NCBI GenBank assembly: GCA_021299385.1
Contig: JAJTGZ010000014.1
Span: 1 to 39,518, forward strand
Length of the DNA: 39,518 nt
Direction of reading: 5' to 3'
Source of the DNA: Phycisphaeraceae bacterium
Lineage (GTDB): Bacteria > Planctomycetota > Phycisphaerae > Phycisphaerales > UBA1924
Made by a program: the position numbers and the translations under genes. Positions 22,505-31,400 of this stretch are shown here, in pieces. The notes below the pieces were generated by a model. It made no database searches and was not told the origin of the DNA. It was given only the letters and a program-made list of their open reading frames with translations. Position 1 is the stretch's first letter; each line of letters starts with the position of its first letter.

Positions 22505-23991
22505 TTGTGGCCGTCCTGTTTTTCGTCGTGCTTCTCGGCGGTGTGCGGGCGGTGCTGGCCCTTGCCCATGAGCGTGAAGTTCAGGTGCTGGACAAAGGGC
22601 TCGGCACCGGCGGGGGCGTTGGCCTGGGTAACGGTGAGTTTCGCGGCGGGGTGGTCCCCCGCCAGGGCGCTTGGGTGCGCGGCGATCATCCCCGTGATGG
22701 TTTTGCTCTCGCCCGGGCCGAGGTGGATCGGGTTTTCTTGGATCGTCAGGTGCATGGCTTTGGTGTCGGCCAGTTCGATGAAGTACTCGGCGGGGGTGTC
22801 GGTGCGGTTGGTGATTTTGATTTTGATGGGGTTGCCGATCTCACCGCCGGGCAAGTCGACGAAGGGTCGGCCGATGCCTCGGAGGATGGTGATTTCGGCA
22901 GGCCCTTGGTTGCTGAGCGTGATGACGAAGGCGGCGGCGACGGCCAGGAGGATGGCCGGGTAGATGACGACGCGCGGGCGCAGGAGCCTGGGTTTTTCGC
23001 CGGCGATGAGGGCCTGAGAGCTGTAGCGGATGAGGCCGCGTGGGCGGTTGAGTTTGGTCATCACGGCGTTACAGGCATCGATGCACTGGGTGCAGTTGAC
23101 GCACTCCATCTGCAGGCCGTTGCGGATATCGATGCCTGTGGGGCAGGTGGCGACGCAGAGGCCGCAGTCGACGCAGTCGCCGACGGGTGGGGAGGGCTCG
23201 CCGACGACCTTGAGGGAGACGTCCGCCGGCAGGCGTGTGGCCTTGCCGCGCGGCTCGCCTCGGCGAGGGTCGTAGGTGACGATGAGTGAGTTGCGGTCGA
23301 GCATCGCGGACTGGAAGCGGCCGTAGGGGCAGGCGATGATGCAGAGCTGCTCGCGGAAGAAGCCGAAGTTAAAGAGCATCAGGCCCGTAACGACGAGCAC
23401 GACCAGAAACGGGGCGGGGTGGTTGAGCGGGGAGCTGGTGATCCAGTGGCGCAGGTTCTCAACGCCGACGAAATAGGCGAGGAAGGTGTGCGCGAGGTAC
23501 ATGGAGATGAGGAGATAGAGGATGATCTTGGCGGGCTTGCTGAAGGGCTTGCCGGCGAGGGGGCCTTTTTTGCCTCGGCCGGGCGCGCCATCGAAGAGGC
23601 GTTCGATGGGGCGGAAGACAAACTCCATATAAACGGTCTGCGGGCATGCCCACCCGCACCAGACGCGCCCGAAGAGCGCCGAGAGCAGAAAGATGAGCAC
23701 GAAGATGCCCACGAGCAGGAGCGCCAGCAGGAGCGTGTCGGTGGGGAGGAAGGTTTTGCCAAAGATGGTGAAGTGGCGTGTGGTCAGGTCGAGCAAGACC
23801 AGGGGCTTGCCGTTGAGGGATATGTAGGGGATGGTGGTGAAGAGGAGGATGAGGAAATAGGCCAGCGCTCGGCGGCGGTTGAGCAGCCGGCCATGTGAGA
23901 GCCTGGGCTTGATCCACCGGCGCGAACCATCCTGGTTAAGCGTGGAGAGGACGGGCTGCTGTTGTGCGGGTTCTTCGTGCACGGACGGCAT
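22501..23991 (-). CDS. ccoG: cbb3 oxidase accessory ferredoxin-like membrane protein CcoG (FixG)
   Basis: CcoG is an iron-sulfur membrane protein that reduces copper for cbb3 assembly. The 496-aa protein has several membrane helices: near residues 43-58, 86-107, 155-175 and 193-212, and one near 340. WCGWACPQ at 111-118 and CIIACPYG at 217-224 follow the family pattern. Two full 4Fe-4S cluster motifs are visible, C273-C276-C279-C283 and C297-C300-C303-C307. The C-terminal domain is an Ig-like fold (SNQGPAEITILRGIGRPFVD and onward). It lies 16 bases after ccoP. Confidence 0.95.
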   Translation of the reverse strand: MPSVHEEPAQQQPVLSTLNQDGSRRWIKPRLSHGRLLNRRRALAYFLILLFTTIPYISLNGKPLVLLDLTTRHFTIFGKTFLPTDTLLLALLLVGIFVLIFLLSALFGRVWCGWACPQTVYMEFVFRPIERLFDGAPGRGKKGPLAGKPFSKPAKIILYLLISMYLAHTFLAYFVGVENLRHWITSSPLNHPAPFLVVLVVTGLMLFNFGFFREQLCIIACPYGRFQSAMLDRNSLIVTYDPRRGEPRGKATRLPADVSLKVVGEPSPPVGDCVDCGLCVATCPTGIDIRNGLQMECVNCTQCIDACNAVMTKLNRPRGLIRYSSQALIAGEKPRLLRPRVVIYPAILLAVAAAFVITLSNQGPAEITILRGIGRPFVDLPGGEIGNPIKIKITNRTDTPAEYFIELADTKAMHLTIQENPIHLGPGESKTITGMIAAHPSALAGDHPAAKLTVTQANAPAGAEPFVQHLNFTLMGKGQHRPHTAEKHDEKQDGHK

Positions 23992-24007
23992 GGGGGCTCA
24001 TTTGTGG

Positions 24008-24646
24008 CTACAAGCTGGAGGGGGGCTTGGGTGCGGGGGGTTTGGCTGCGGGTGTGGTCGGTGGTAAGGCTGATGCGGCCGGCCAGGGTGGGATGACCTC
24101 ACCCTCGGCGGCACGGCCCGGGAGGTTTTTGCCGCGGAGTGTTGCGACATACGCCGCGAGGATGACCATCTCGTTTCGTGAGAGTTTTTGTTCCCACGCG
24201 GGCATGGCGCCGAGGTTGGCACCCTTGGCGATGACTGCGTAGAGGTCGTCGATTTTTGTGATGTTTTTGTAGGCGTTGTCGGTGAGGTTGACGCCGTTGA
24301 TCCCGCCGCCGTCCTTAGCGTGGCAGAGGGCGCAGTTGCCGGTGAAGATGCTGCTGGCGACGGCGAGCATCTGCTCGTTGCCCATCATGGCCAGGATGGT
24401 GGGCTGGTCGGGCTGCAGGTCGCCGACGGTGCCGAAGATGCGTTTGTACTCTGCGACCTGGTTCTGCTTCCAGGTGTCGTCTTCGGACCAGGCCCAGACG
24501 GAGAAGTGCCAGAAGACGAAGTAGAAGAGTGAGAGGACAACGGTGGCTAGAAAGATGATGTGCCACCAGGCGGGGGTGGGGTTGTCATACTCGCGGATGC
24601 CGTCGTACTCGTGCTGGAGCAGTGGTGGTTCGTTCGGCTTGCTCAT
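24008..24646 (-). CDS. ccoP: cbb3 oxidase cytochrome c subunit CcoP, single-heme form
   Basis: CcoP passes electrons to CcoO. The 212-aa protein has the diagnostic N-terminus HEYDGIREYDNPTPAWW and a membrane helix at ~29-48. It has one heme-c motif, C105-A-L-C108-H109, with a likely axial Met at 148 (GAMPAW). Canonical CcoP has two CXXCH domains and ~300 aa, so one domain is missing. No frameshift remnant is seen, so the loss appears genuine. The C-terminus is Pro/Ala-rich. ATG 24646 overlaps the ccoQ stop (ATGA). Confidence 0.93.
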   Translation of the reverse strand: MSKPNEPPLLQHEYDGIREYDNPTPAWWHIIFLATVVLSLFYFVFWHFSVWAWSEDDTWKQNQVAEYKRIFGTVGDLQPDQPTILAMMGNEQMLAVASSIFTGNCALCHAKDGGGINGVNLTDNAYKNITKIDDLYAVIAKGANLGAMPAWEQKLSRNEMVILAAYVATLRGKNLPGRAAEGEVIPPWPAASALPPTTPAAKPPAPKPPSSL

Positions 24647-24867
24647 GGTTTGCTCCCCGTGGGGGTGGGGGTGGGGGTGGGGGTGGGTGCCGTGTCGATG
24701 TCGGCGTCGTCGTGCAGCGGGAGGGAGGCGGCGCGTTCGAACTCACCCTTGCGTGCGCGGGCAAAGACCCGCGCGCCCAGTACGGCAAAGACGGCCAAGA
24801 AGATGACCAGGGCGACCTGCGGGTATGCCGAGAGTTCAAGCCGGCCCATGATGTCGCTCAATCGCAT
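24643..24867 (-). CDS. ccoQ: CcoQ-like small cbb3 oxidase subunit
   Basis: This 74-aa protein has one membrane helix (YPQVALVIFLAVFAVLGARV) and then a charged turn (FARARKGEFERAASLP) as in CcoQ, which stabilises the oxidase. The C-terminal tail is a Thr-Pro repeat coded by tandem GGGGGT hexamers (minus strand ACCCCC). It begins two bases after the ccoNO stop and ends overlapping ccoP by four bases. Identification rests on size, topology and position. Confidence 0.8.
   Translation of the reverse strand: MRLSDIMGRLELSAYPQVALVIFLAVFAVLGARVFARARKGEFERAASLPLHDDADIDTAPTPTPTPTPTGSKP
24661..24684 (-). repeat. Hexamer microsatellite (GGGGGT)4 inside ccoQ
   Basis: Four perfect tandem copies of GGGGGT on the plus strand, with degenerate flanks, encode alternating Thr-Pro near the end of CcoQ. 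Unit length is six bases, so copy-number change would alter the tail length without shifting the frame. Confidence 0.85.
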
Positions 24868-24869
24868 GG

Positions 24870-27308
24870 TCAGTTCCCCTTGCCTTGCAGGTTGGCCGGG
24901 GCGTTTGCGCTCGCGGCGGGTGCGGGTGGTGTGTTGGCCCCCGGTGCGAAGTCGGCATAGGGGTCCCAGTCTGGGGCCTGCTTGAGGTCGGTGCCCAGGC
25001 GCTGGAGATAGGCGACCAGGGCGATGATCTTTTTATCTTCCAGGCCCGGGTACCCACCCTGCTTGACCAGATCGCTGGCGATTTTTGTCGCCTGCAGGCG
25101 TGCGACGCGCTCGGCCTGGCCTGGCTTGACGAGCTGCCCGTAGGGAACGCCAAGCATCGCCATGGCGTTGACGCGGGCGGCGACGGCGGGGAACTCGATG
25201 TTGTCTGTCAGCAGGTGCTTGTAGCCGGGCATGATCGACTGGGCAACGAGTTGGCGCGGGTTTTCAAGGTGCCGGACGTGCCAGTCGTGCGAGCGCAGGC
25301 CACCCTCGCGTTGCAGGTCCGGGCCGATGCGTCGTGAGCCCCACTGGAAAGGGTGGTCGTAGACAAACTCGCCGGGCTTGCTGTACTCCCCGAAACGCTT
25401 GGTCTCGGCCCAGATCGGGCGGATCATCTGCGAGTGGCAGTTGTAACAACCCTCGGAGATGTACATATCGCGCCCGACCAGTTCCAGCGGTGTGTAGGGT
25501 TTAACGGAGGTGATCGTCGGCACGTTGCTGCGGATCAGGAACAGCGGGATCATCTCAAAGAGCGAGGCCACGACCACGGCGATGATCACCCAGAGCGTAA
25601 ACCGCAGCGGCAGACGCTCCCACCGGCGGTGCCAGGCACCCTGGAGGAAGACGTCGGCCTTGTGGCCGAGTTCGATGTTGGCGTCCAGGCGGGAGGCCGG
25701 GGGGGTTGGTTCGTGGGCCAGGGGGCGGAGCGCGGGGGCGGAGTGGACAGGCTCGGCGTAGACGGCCGGGCGTGTGGACCAGGTTTTGTAGAAGTTGTAC
25801 GCGCCCAGCAGAGCGCCGACGAAATAGAGCGTGCCGCCGACGATGCGTATCCAGTACATCGGCATCAGGGCGATGACGGTCTCGACGAAGTCGGGGTACT
25901 GGAGGCTGCCGGTCTGGTCAAAGGCGCGCCACATGAGGCCCTGTGTTACGCCGGCGGTGTAGATGGACAGGACGTAGAGGAGGATGCCGACGGTGGCGAG
26001 CCAGAAGTGCGTGGTGGCGAGTTTGGTGCTGTAGAGTTTGGTCTGGAAGAGGCGTGGGAGGAGCCAGTACATCATGCCAAAGGCGAGGAAGCCGTTCCAA
26101 CCGAGCGCCCCGCCGTGGACGTGTGCGATGATCCAGTCGGTGTAGTGTGTGAGTGCGTTGATACTCTTGATCGAGAGCATGGGGCCTTCGAAGGTGGACA
26201 TGCCGTAGAAGGTGATGCCGACGACGAAGAACTTCAGGACAGGATCGGCAGAGACCTTGTGCCACGCGCCGCGGAGGGTGAGCAGGCCGTTGATCATGCC
26301 GCCCCAGGATGGCATCCAAAGCATCAGCGAGAAGAGCATGCCCAGAGTGCTGGCCCATGCGGGCAGGGCGGTGTAGTGCAGGTGGTGCGGGCCGGCCCAG
26401 ATATAGAGGAAGACCAAGGACCAGAAGTGGATGATCGAGAGGCGGTAGCTGTAGACGGGCCGCTCGGCGGCCTTGGGCAGGAAGTAGTACATCATCCCCA
26501 AGAAGGGCGTCGTGAGGAAGAAGGCAACGGCGTTGTGCCCGTACCACCACTGCATGAAGGCGTCTTGCACGCCAGCGTAGACGGGGTAGCTCTTGAGGAA
26601 CGCTGCCGGCGAGAGCATCTGGCCGGTAGTAACGAGGTGTACCAGCCCGACGGGGACCCAGAGGTTGTTAAAGACGTGCAGGACCGCGACAGTAACGATC
26701 GTGGCGATATAGAACCAGAGCGCGACATACATGTGCCGCTCGCGCCGGCGGGCGAGGGTGCCGAAGAAATTGACCGCGAAAAACCCGACCCAGACGACCG
26801 CGATGAGCAGGTCGATGGGCCACTCAAGCTCTGCATACTCCTTGGACTGGGTGATACCCAGGGGGAGCGTCAACGCCGCACTGACGATGATCAACTGCCA
26901 ACCCCAAAAGTGCAGGTTGCTGAGCCGGTCGCTGAACATGCGGGCCTTGCACAGACGCTGGGTGGAGTAATAGATACCCGCAAAGACCGCGTTGCCGGCA
27001 AAGGCGAAGATCGCCGCGTTGGTGTGCAGCGGGCGCAGCCGGCCGAAGTTCAGGAACGAGGTCTCAAAGACGACCGAAAGCCAAGCCAAGGGGCGTGAGG
27101 AACCGACCTGCCACAGCGCCGCCTGTGGGGCGACCAGTTGCAACGCGATGATCAGCCCGACCAGGAAAGCAACCAAGGCCCAGACCATCATCGCCAGCAG
27201 GAACTTGCGGACGATCGCGTCGTCGTACGTAAACCGCTCCAACGCCCCGGCCTGGCCCACGTGTGCCTGCAGGCCTGGATCGGTCGCCTGAGCATGCGGG
27301 TCGGCCAT
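24870..27308 (-). CDS. ccoNO: Fused cbb3 oxidase catalytic and monoheme subunits, CcoN-CcoO
   Basis: One 812-aa chain joins CcoN (about residues 1-515) and CcoO (about 545-790). The CcoN part has the heme-b ligand H95 (RPLHTNAAIF). CuB ligands are H258 (WYGHNA) and H308-H309 (AGPHHLHY). Y302 is at the place of the cross-linked active-site Tyr, 44 residues past H258. Heme ligands H396 and H398 lie in IAHVHGG. A linker of ~35 residues leads to the CcoO membrane anchor (LWVIIAVVVASLFEMIPLF). The heme-c motif C621-YN-C624-H625 follows, with M693 (SIMPGY) as probable axial ligand. It reduces O2 with high affinity and pumps protons. CcoNO fusions are known in some phyla. It is the first gene of the oxidase operon. 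Confidence 0.96.
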   Translation of the reverse strand: MADPHAQATDPGLQAHVGQAGALERFTYDDAIVRKFLLAMMVWALVAFLVGLIIALQLVAPQAALWQVGSSRPLAWLSVVFETSFLNFGRLRPLHTNAAIFAFAGNAVFAGIYYSTQRLCKARMFSDRLSNLHFWGWQLIIVSAALTLPLGITQSKEYAELEWPIDLLIAVVWVGFFAVNFFGTLARRRERHMYVALWFYIATIVTVAVLHVFNNLWVPVGLVHLVTTGQMLSPAAFLKSYPVYAGVQDAFMQWWYGHNAVAFFLTTPFLGMMYYFLPKAAERPVYSYRLSIIHFWSLVFLYIWAGPHHLHYTALPAWASTLGMLFSLMLWMPSWGGMINGLLTLRGAWHKVSADPVLKFFVVGITFYGMSTFEGPMLSIKSINALTHYTDWIIAHVHGGALGWNGFLAFGMMYWLLPRLFQTKLYSTKLATTHFWLATVGILLYVLSIYTAGVTQGLMWRAFDQTGSLQYPDFVETVIALMPMYWIRIVGGTLYFVGALLGAYNFYKTWSTRPAVYAEPVHSAPALRPLAHEPTPPASRLDANIELGHKADVFLQGAWHRRWERLPLRFTLWVIIAVVVASLFEMIPLFLIRSNVPTITSVKPYTPLELVGRDMYISEGCYNCHSQMIRPIWAETKRFGEYSKPGEFVYDHPFQWGSRRIGPDLQREGGLRSHDWHVRHLENPRQLVAQSIMPGYKHLLTDNIEFPAVAARVNAMAMLGVPYGQLVKPGQAERVARLQATKIASDLVKQGGYPGLEDKKIIALVAYLQRLGTDLKQAPDWDPYADFAPGANTPPAPAASANAPANLQGKGN

Positions 27309-27379
27309 TGGGAAAACTCCTGGGTGCTGGGCCTGCTAAAGGCCCGCCGGGGTGGTCGGGTTGGGGCAGAGAAACAAAC

Positions 27380-27412
27380 TACAAAGGATACGTGTATCTT
27401 TTATTTGATTCT
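27380..27412 (-). promoter_or_regulatory. AT-rich promoter-like region of the cbb3 operon with an inverted repeat
   Basis: An AT-rich island within GC-rich DNA, 72-104 bases upstream of ccoNO. It contains GATAC-GT-GTATC (27387-27398), a short inverted repeat, and next to it TTTATTTGATTCTTGCG with a lone TTGAT half-site of the FNR/Anr type. No full FNR box is present. It probably holds the operon promoter; the regulator is not identifiable. Confidence 0.4.
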
Positions 27413-27497
27413 TGCGCACTTTTCGGCGGAGTCAACCTTCGGGGGCAAAATTTCGCCGTGCCAACTGTGTGTGGAGGTCCTTAGCGACGCGGGTGGG

Positions 27498-28334
27498 CTA
27501 TTTCAGGATCACGTCCTCTAACTCCTCAAGCCCGGCGGTCAGGACCTTTGGGCCCGCAGCGGTGATGAGCACGTCGTGCTCGTAGTGCACGCTCATGCTC
27601 CCGTCGGCCGTGCGCACGGGCCACTGGCCGCTGGTCGAGAACACCTTGTGCGTGCCCGCGGCGATCATCGGCTCGACGGCGACGAGCACGCCCTCGATCC
27701 AACGCTCCCTGGCCTCGGCCCACTGATCGGCGGGCGAGGGGATGACGTTGGAGACGTACGGCGGCTGGTGCAGCGTGCGCCCAATGCCGTGCCCGCCTAG
27801 GCCGCGGACGAGGTGGAAGCCGCACTCATCCTCAACGTGCCCCTGCACGGCCTTGGCCCACTCGATGAGTTGCTTGCCGGGGTGCATCTGGGCGATCCCG
27901 CGTCGGAGTGATTCCTTGCCGCACTCGGTCAGCCTGTGTACCTCGGGCGATGGCGTGCCGAAGATATAGGTCCACGCGGCGTCGCCGATATACCCCCGGT
28001 AGGTTGCGCCGATATCGATCTTGAGCACGTCGCCATGTTTGAGGGGTGCGAGGTGGCTTGCGGCGGTGCCGTGGACGACGCAGTCGTTGACGCTTAGGCA
28101 CGCGTGGCTTGGGAAGGGGGGCGTGCGGCCTTGTTTGTACCCGCGGAAGCAGCTCTTGCACCCGAGCGAGTCAAGGGTTTTGGCGACGAAGGTATCGATC
28201 TCGCCGAGCGTCAGGCCTGTGCGCAGGAAGGGGACGAGGGCCTGGTGGGTGCGGACGACGCGCTCGGCCGCGCTCTGGGCGAGGTGGATGTCGGCTGGGT
28301 TGATGGTGGGCAATGACGCGCTGGTCTTGGGCAC
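27498..28334 (-). CDS. map: Type I methionine aminopeptidase
   Basis: This enzyme removes the initiator Met from new proteins using two metal ions. With the chosen GTG start at 28334 the protein is 278 aa. The five metal ligands are present: D107 (KIDIGA), D118 (YIGDAAW), H182 (GLGGHGIG), E221 (AVEPMIA) and E252 (VHYEHDVLIT). The catalytic His is H88 in CVVHGT. An ATG at 28460 would add 42 residues that overlap the purL start in antisense and look non-native, so it is rejected. A short extra N-terminal segment of ~15 residues remains. It is divergent from purL, with 92 bases between starts. Confidence 0.95.
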   Translation of the reverse strand: MPKTSASLPTINPADIHLAQSAAERVVRTHQALVPFLRTGLTLGEIDTFVAKTLDSLGCKSCFRGYKQGRTPPFPSHACLSVNDCVVHGTAASHLAPLKHGDVLKIDIGATYRGYIGDAAWTYIFGTPSPEVHRLTECGKESLRRGIAQMHPGKQLIEWAKAVQGHVEDECGFHLVRGLGGHGIGRTLHQPPYVSNVIPSPADQWAEARERWIEGVLVAVEPMIAAGTHKVFSTSGQWPVRTADGSMSVHYEHDVLITAAGPKVLTAGLEELEDVILK

Positions 28335-28426
28335 GCTTTGAGAATAGGTACGGGGGGTTGGGGTGTCGAGGGGGGCGTGGCCGATGGGCTTGGGCCGGGG
28401 TTGGGGGTGGCTTCTACAGTGGGCGG

Positions 28427-31400
28427 ATGTCTCTATCAACCACGCCCGCGCCCGCCACACCCCCCACTGCTGTTGAGGGTGTGCACCGCTTTGAGGTCTT
28501 TGCGCGTACCGGTCATGCCGACCCGGTCAGCGCGGCGGTAACGCGCGATGCCCTGCAACTGCTGGGCATAAAGGCCCCGCTCCTGAGCGTACACGCCAAG
28601 CACGTCTATCTGGTGCAGGGTGCGCTCTCAGCTGGGCAGCGCGGGTGGATCGCCGAGGCTTTGCTCGCCGATGCGATCACCGAGCAGGGTGTTGTCGGCA
28701 CCTCGGCGATCCCCGGCGGGGCGCGGGTCGTCGAGGTTCACCCCCTGCCCGGCGTGATGGACCCGGTGGCCCTCTCGGTGGAACTGGCGATCCGCGAGGG
28801 GATCGGCCAGCGCGTGCGTGTGATGACAGGGTGGCGGTATGACATCACCGGGGCCGACGCCGAGCAGGTGCAAACGCTGGCGGGGAAACTCTTGGCCAAC
28901 CCAGTGATCCAGCGCGTCAGTTTTGAGCCGTACACGCCGGGGGCATTCCCGGTCGGGCAGGGGCACGACCAGGTGGTGCGGTCGGTGCCTGTAACGAAGC
29001 TGGGGGATGAGGAACTTGTGCGGCTGAGCCGGGATGCACACCTGTTCTTGTCGCTAGAAGAGATGCGTGCGATCCGCGGGCACTATCAGGCCCTGGGGCG
29101 TGAGCCGAGGGATATTGAACTAGAGACGCTGGCGCAGACCTGGTCTGAGCACTGCGTACACAAGACGCTCAAGAGCGCGGTGCACTACGCCGGCCCGCCG
29201 GGCGATGCCGTCGCCCGGCGCACGCGCCCGGGCACGACGGCCAAGCCGGACGGCTCGGCGGTGATCGACAACCTGCTCAAGCGGACGGTCGCGGCGGCGA
29301 CGCACGAGCTGATAGCCGAGGGCGTCGATTGGACGCTCAGTGTGTTTAAGGACAACTCGGGTGTGATCGCGCTGGATGAGAACCTGGGCGTCTGTATCAA
29401 GGTCGAGACGCACAACCGCCCGAGCGCCATCGAGCCGTATGGCGGGGCGGCCACGGGTGCCGGGGGGTGCATCCGCGACGTCATCGGCACGGGGCTAGGG
29501 GCGAGGCCGATCGCCAACACGGACGTGTTCTGCGTCGCTGACCCATCCGGCTTTGCCCCCGGCGACCTGCCGCCCGGCACGCTGCACCCCAGGCGTGTAC
29601 TCACGCAGGTTGTCGCGGGGGTGCGCGACTATGGGAACCGGATGGGGATACCGACTGTTTCCGGCGCGGTCTCATTTGATGACCGGTACATCGGCAACCC
29701 GCTGGTCTTCTGCGGGTGCGTGGGGTTGATCCCGCGCCACCTGGTGCACGGGCAGGCACGCGCGGGCGACCGGATCATCGCCCTGGGCGGCCGCACGGGG
29801 CGCGACGGCGTGCACGGGGCGACGTTCAGCTCGGCGCAGCTGGAGCAGAACGCCGCGGATGAGTTTGGGCATGCCGTGCAGATCGGCAACGCGATTACGG
29901 AGAAGCAGGTGCTCGACGCGATCTTGCGGGCCCGGGATGCACGACCCGCGCACGCCGGGGGGCCGCTCTACACGGGCATGACCGACTGCGGTGCGGGTGG
30001 GTTTTCCTCGGCCATCGGCGAGATGGGTGCAAAGTTGGGCGCAGAGGTGCACCTTGAGAACGCCCCGCTGAAGTATGCCGGGCTGAGTTACACGGAGATT
30101 TGGATCAGCGAAGCGCAGGAGCGGATGGTGCTGGCCGTGCCGCCGAGGGATATCGAGGCCCTGCGAGCGATCTGCGAGCAAGAGGGCGTCGAGATGGCCG
30201 ACCTCGGGCACTTTGGCACCGAGAAGGCCGAGCTGGTGTTGAAGTTCCACGGCAGCGAGGTCGGGCGCCTCTCGATGCACCTTCTGCACGAGGGAATCCC
30301 GATGCCCACGCGGGAGGCGAGGTGGGCGGCGCCAGTTGCGAAGGCCACGCCTGCGGGCACGCCCGCCCCGCACGTCAAGGACGCGCTGCTGGCACTGCTC
30401 GCCACGCCGACGATCGCCAGCAAGCACTGGATCATCAGGCAGTATGACCACGAGGTGCAGGGGATGGGCGTCATCAAGCCCCTGGTCGGCCCTGGTATGC
30501 GTGGGCCGAGCGACGCCTCGGTCCTTGAGCCCGTCCCAGGCTCGGGGCTTGGCATTGCCATCGGTTGCGGCCTGCAAACACCCATCGGCGACCCGGCCCT
30601 GGGCGGCGACCCCTATCAGATGGCCCTGGCCGCGATTGATGAGTGCGTGCGCAACCTCGTCTGCGTCGGTGCCGACCCGGCGCGCTCGGCGATCCTGGAC
30701 AACTTCTCCTGGCCCAGCTGCAACAAACCTGAGAACATGGGCGCGCTCGTCCGCGTTTGCTGGGGGTGCTACGACGGGGCGAAGGCCTACCGCACACCCT
30801 TTGTCTCGGGCAAGGACTCGCTGAACAACCAGTTGCAATACACCGACCCGGCCACGGGCGCGGTGCGGGTCATCGAGGTCCCCTTTACGCTGCTTGTTAC
30901 AGGCCTGGGGATCGTCCATGACCTTGCACACGCGATCACCATGGACGCCAAAGCGCCGGGCAACTCGCTGCTGCTTGTTGGGCAAACCCCAGAGACACTC
31001 GGCGGCACGCACTACCAGCTCAAGTTTGGTCCATCACTTGCCCCCGGCATGCGCGCCATCCCGCAGACGGACCTGGCCCGCGGCCCGGCCTGCGCTCGGG
31101 CCGTCAGTTCAGTGATCCGCGCCGGCCTTGTCCGCTCGGCGCACGATGTATCCGACGGAGGGCTGCTCTGCTGCATCGCCGAGATGCTCATCGCAGGCAG
31201 CACGGCCGGTGCGTCCATCGGCGCACGCGTGGACCTGACCGCTGCGCACCGTGATCCGCTGCTGGCAGCCTTTGCCGAGGGCTCGTCGCGGTACGTGCTC
31301 GAGGTGGCCCCGCAGCACGAGGCCGAGGTGCTCGGCAAGCTCGCCGAGGCCGGCGTGCCGTGCGTTCGCATCGGGCAACTGGACGCCTCGGGCGTGCTGA

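Noticed and set aside
24008-24646. CcoP as a frameshifted diheme subunit
   Set aside because: No second CXXCH occurs in any frame between ccoP and ccoG, and the 16-base gap leaves no room for a lost domain.
25353-27098. 581-codon open frame antisense to ccoNO
   Set aside because: Low-complexity Asp/Glu/Gly/Val content of a shadow frame, opposite an oxidase subunit with all catalytic ligands.
27396-27414. FNR/Anr box upstream of ccoNO
   Set aside because: Only the TTGAT half is present; the second half (GCGCA) does not match ATCAA.
28335-28460. 42-residue N-terminal extension of methionine aminopeptidase
   Set aside because: It overlaps the purL start and has no family counterpart; the GTG at 28334 gives the normal length.
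29672-31012. 446-codon open frame antisense to purL
   Set aside because: Shadow of the purL codon pattern; no start signal or domain.
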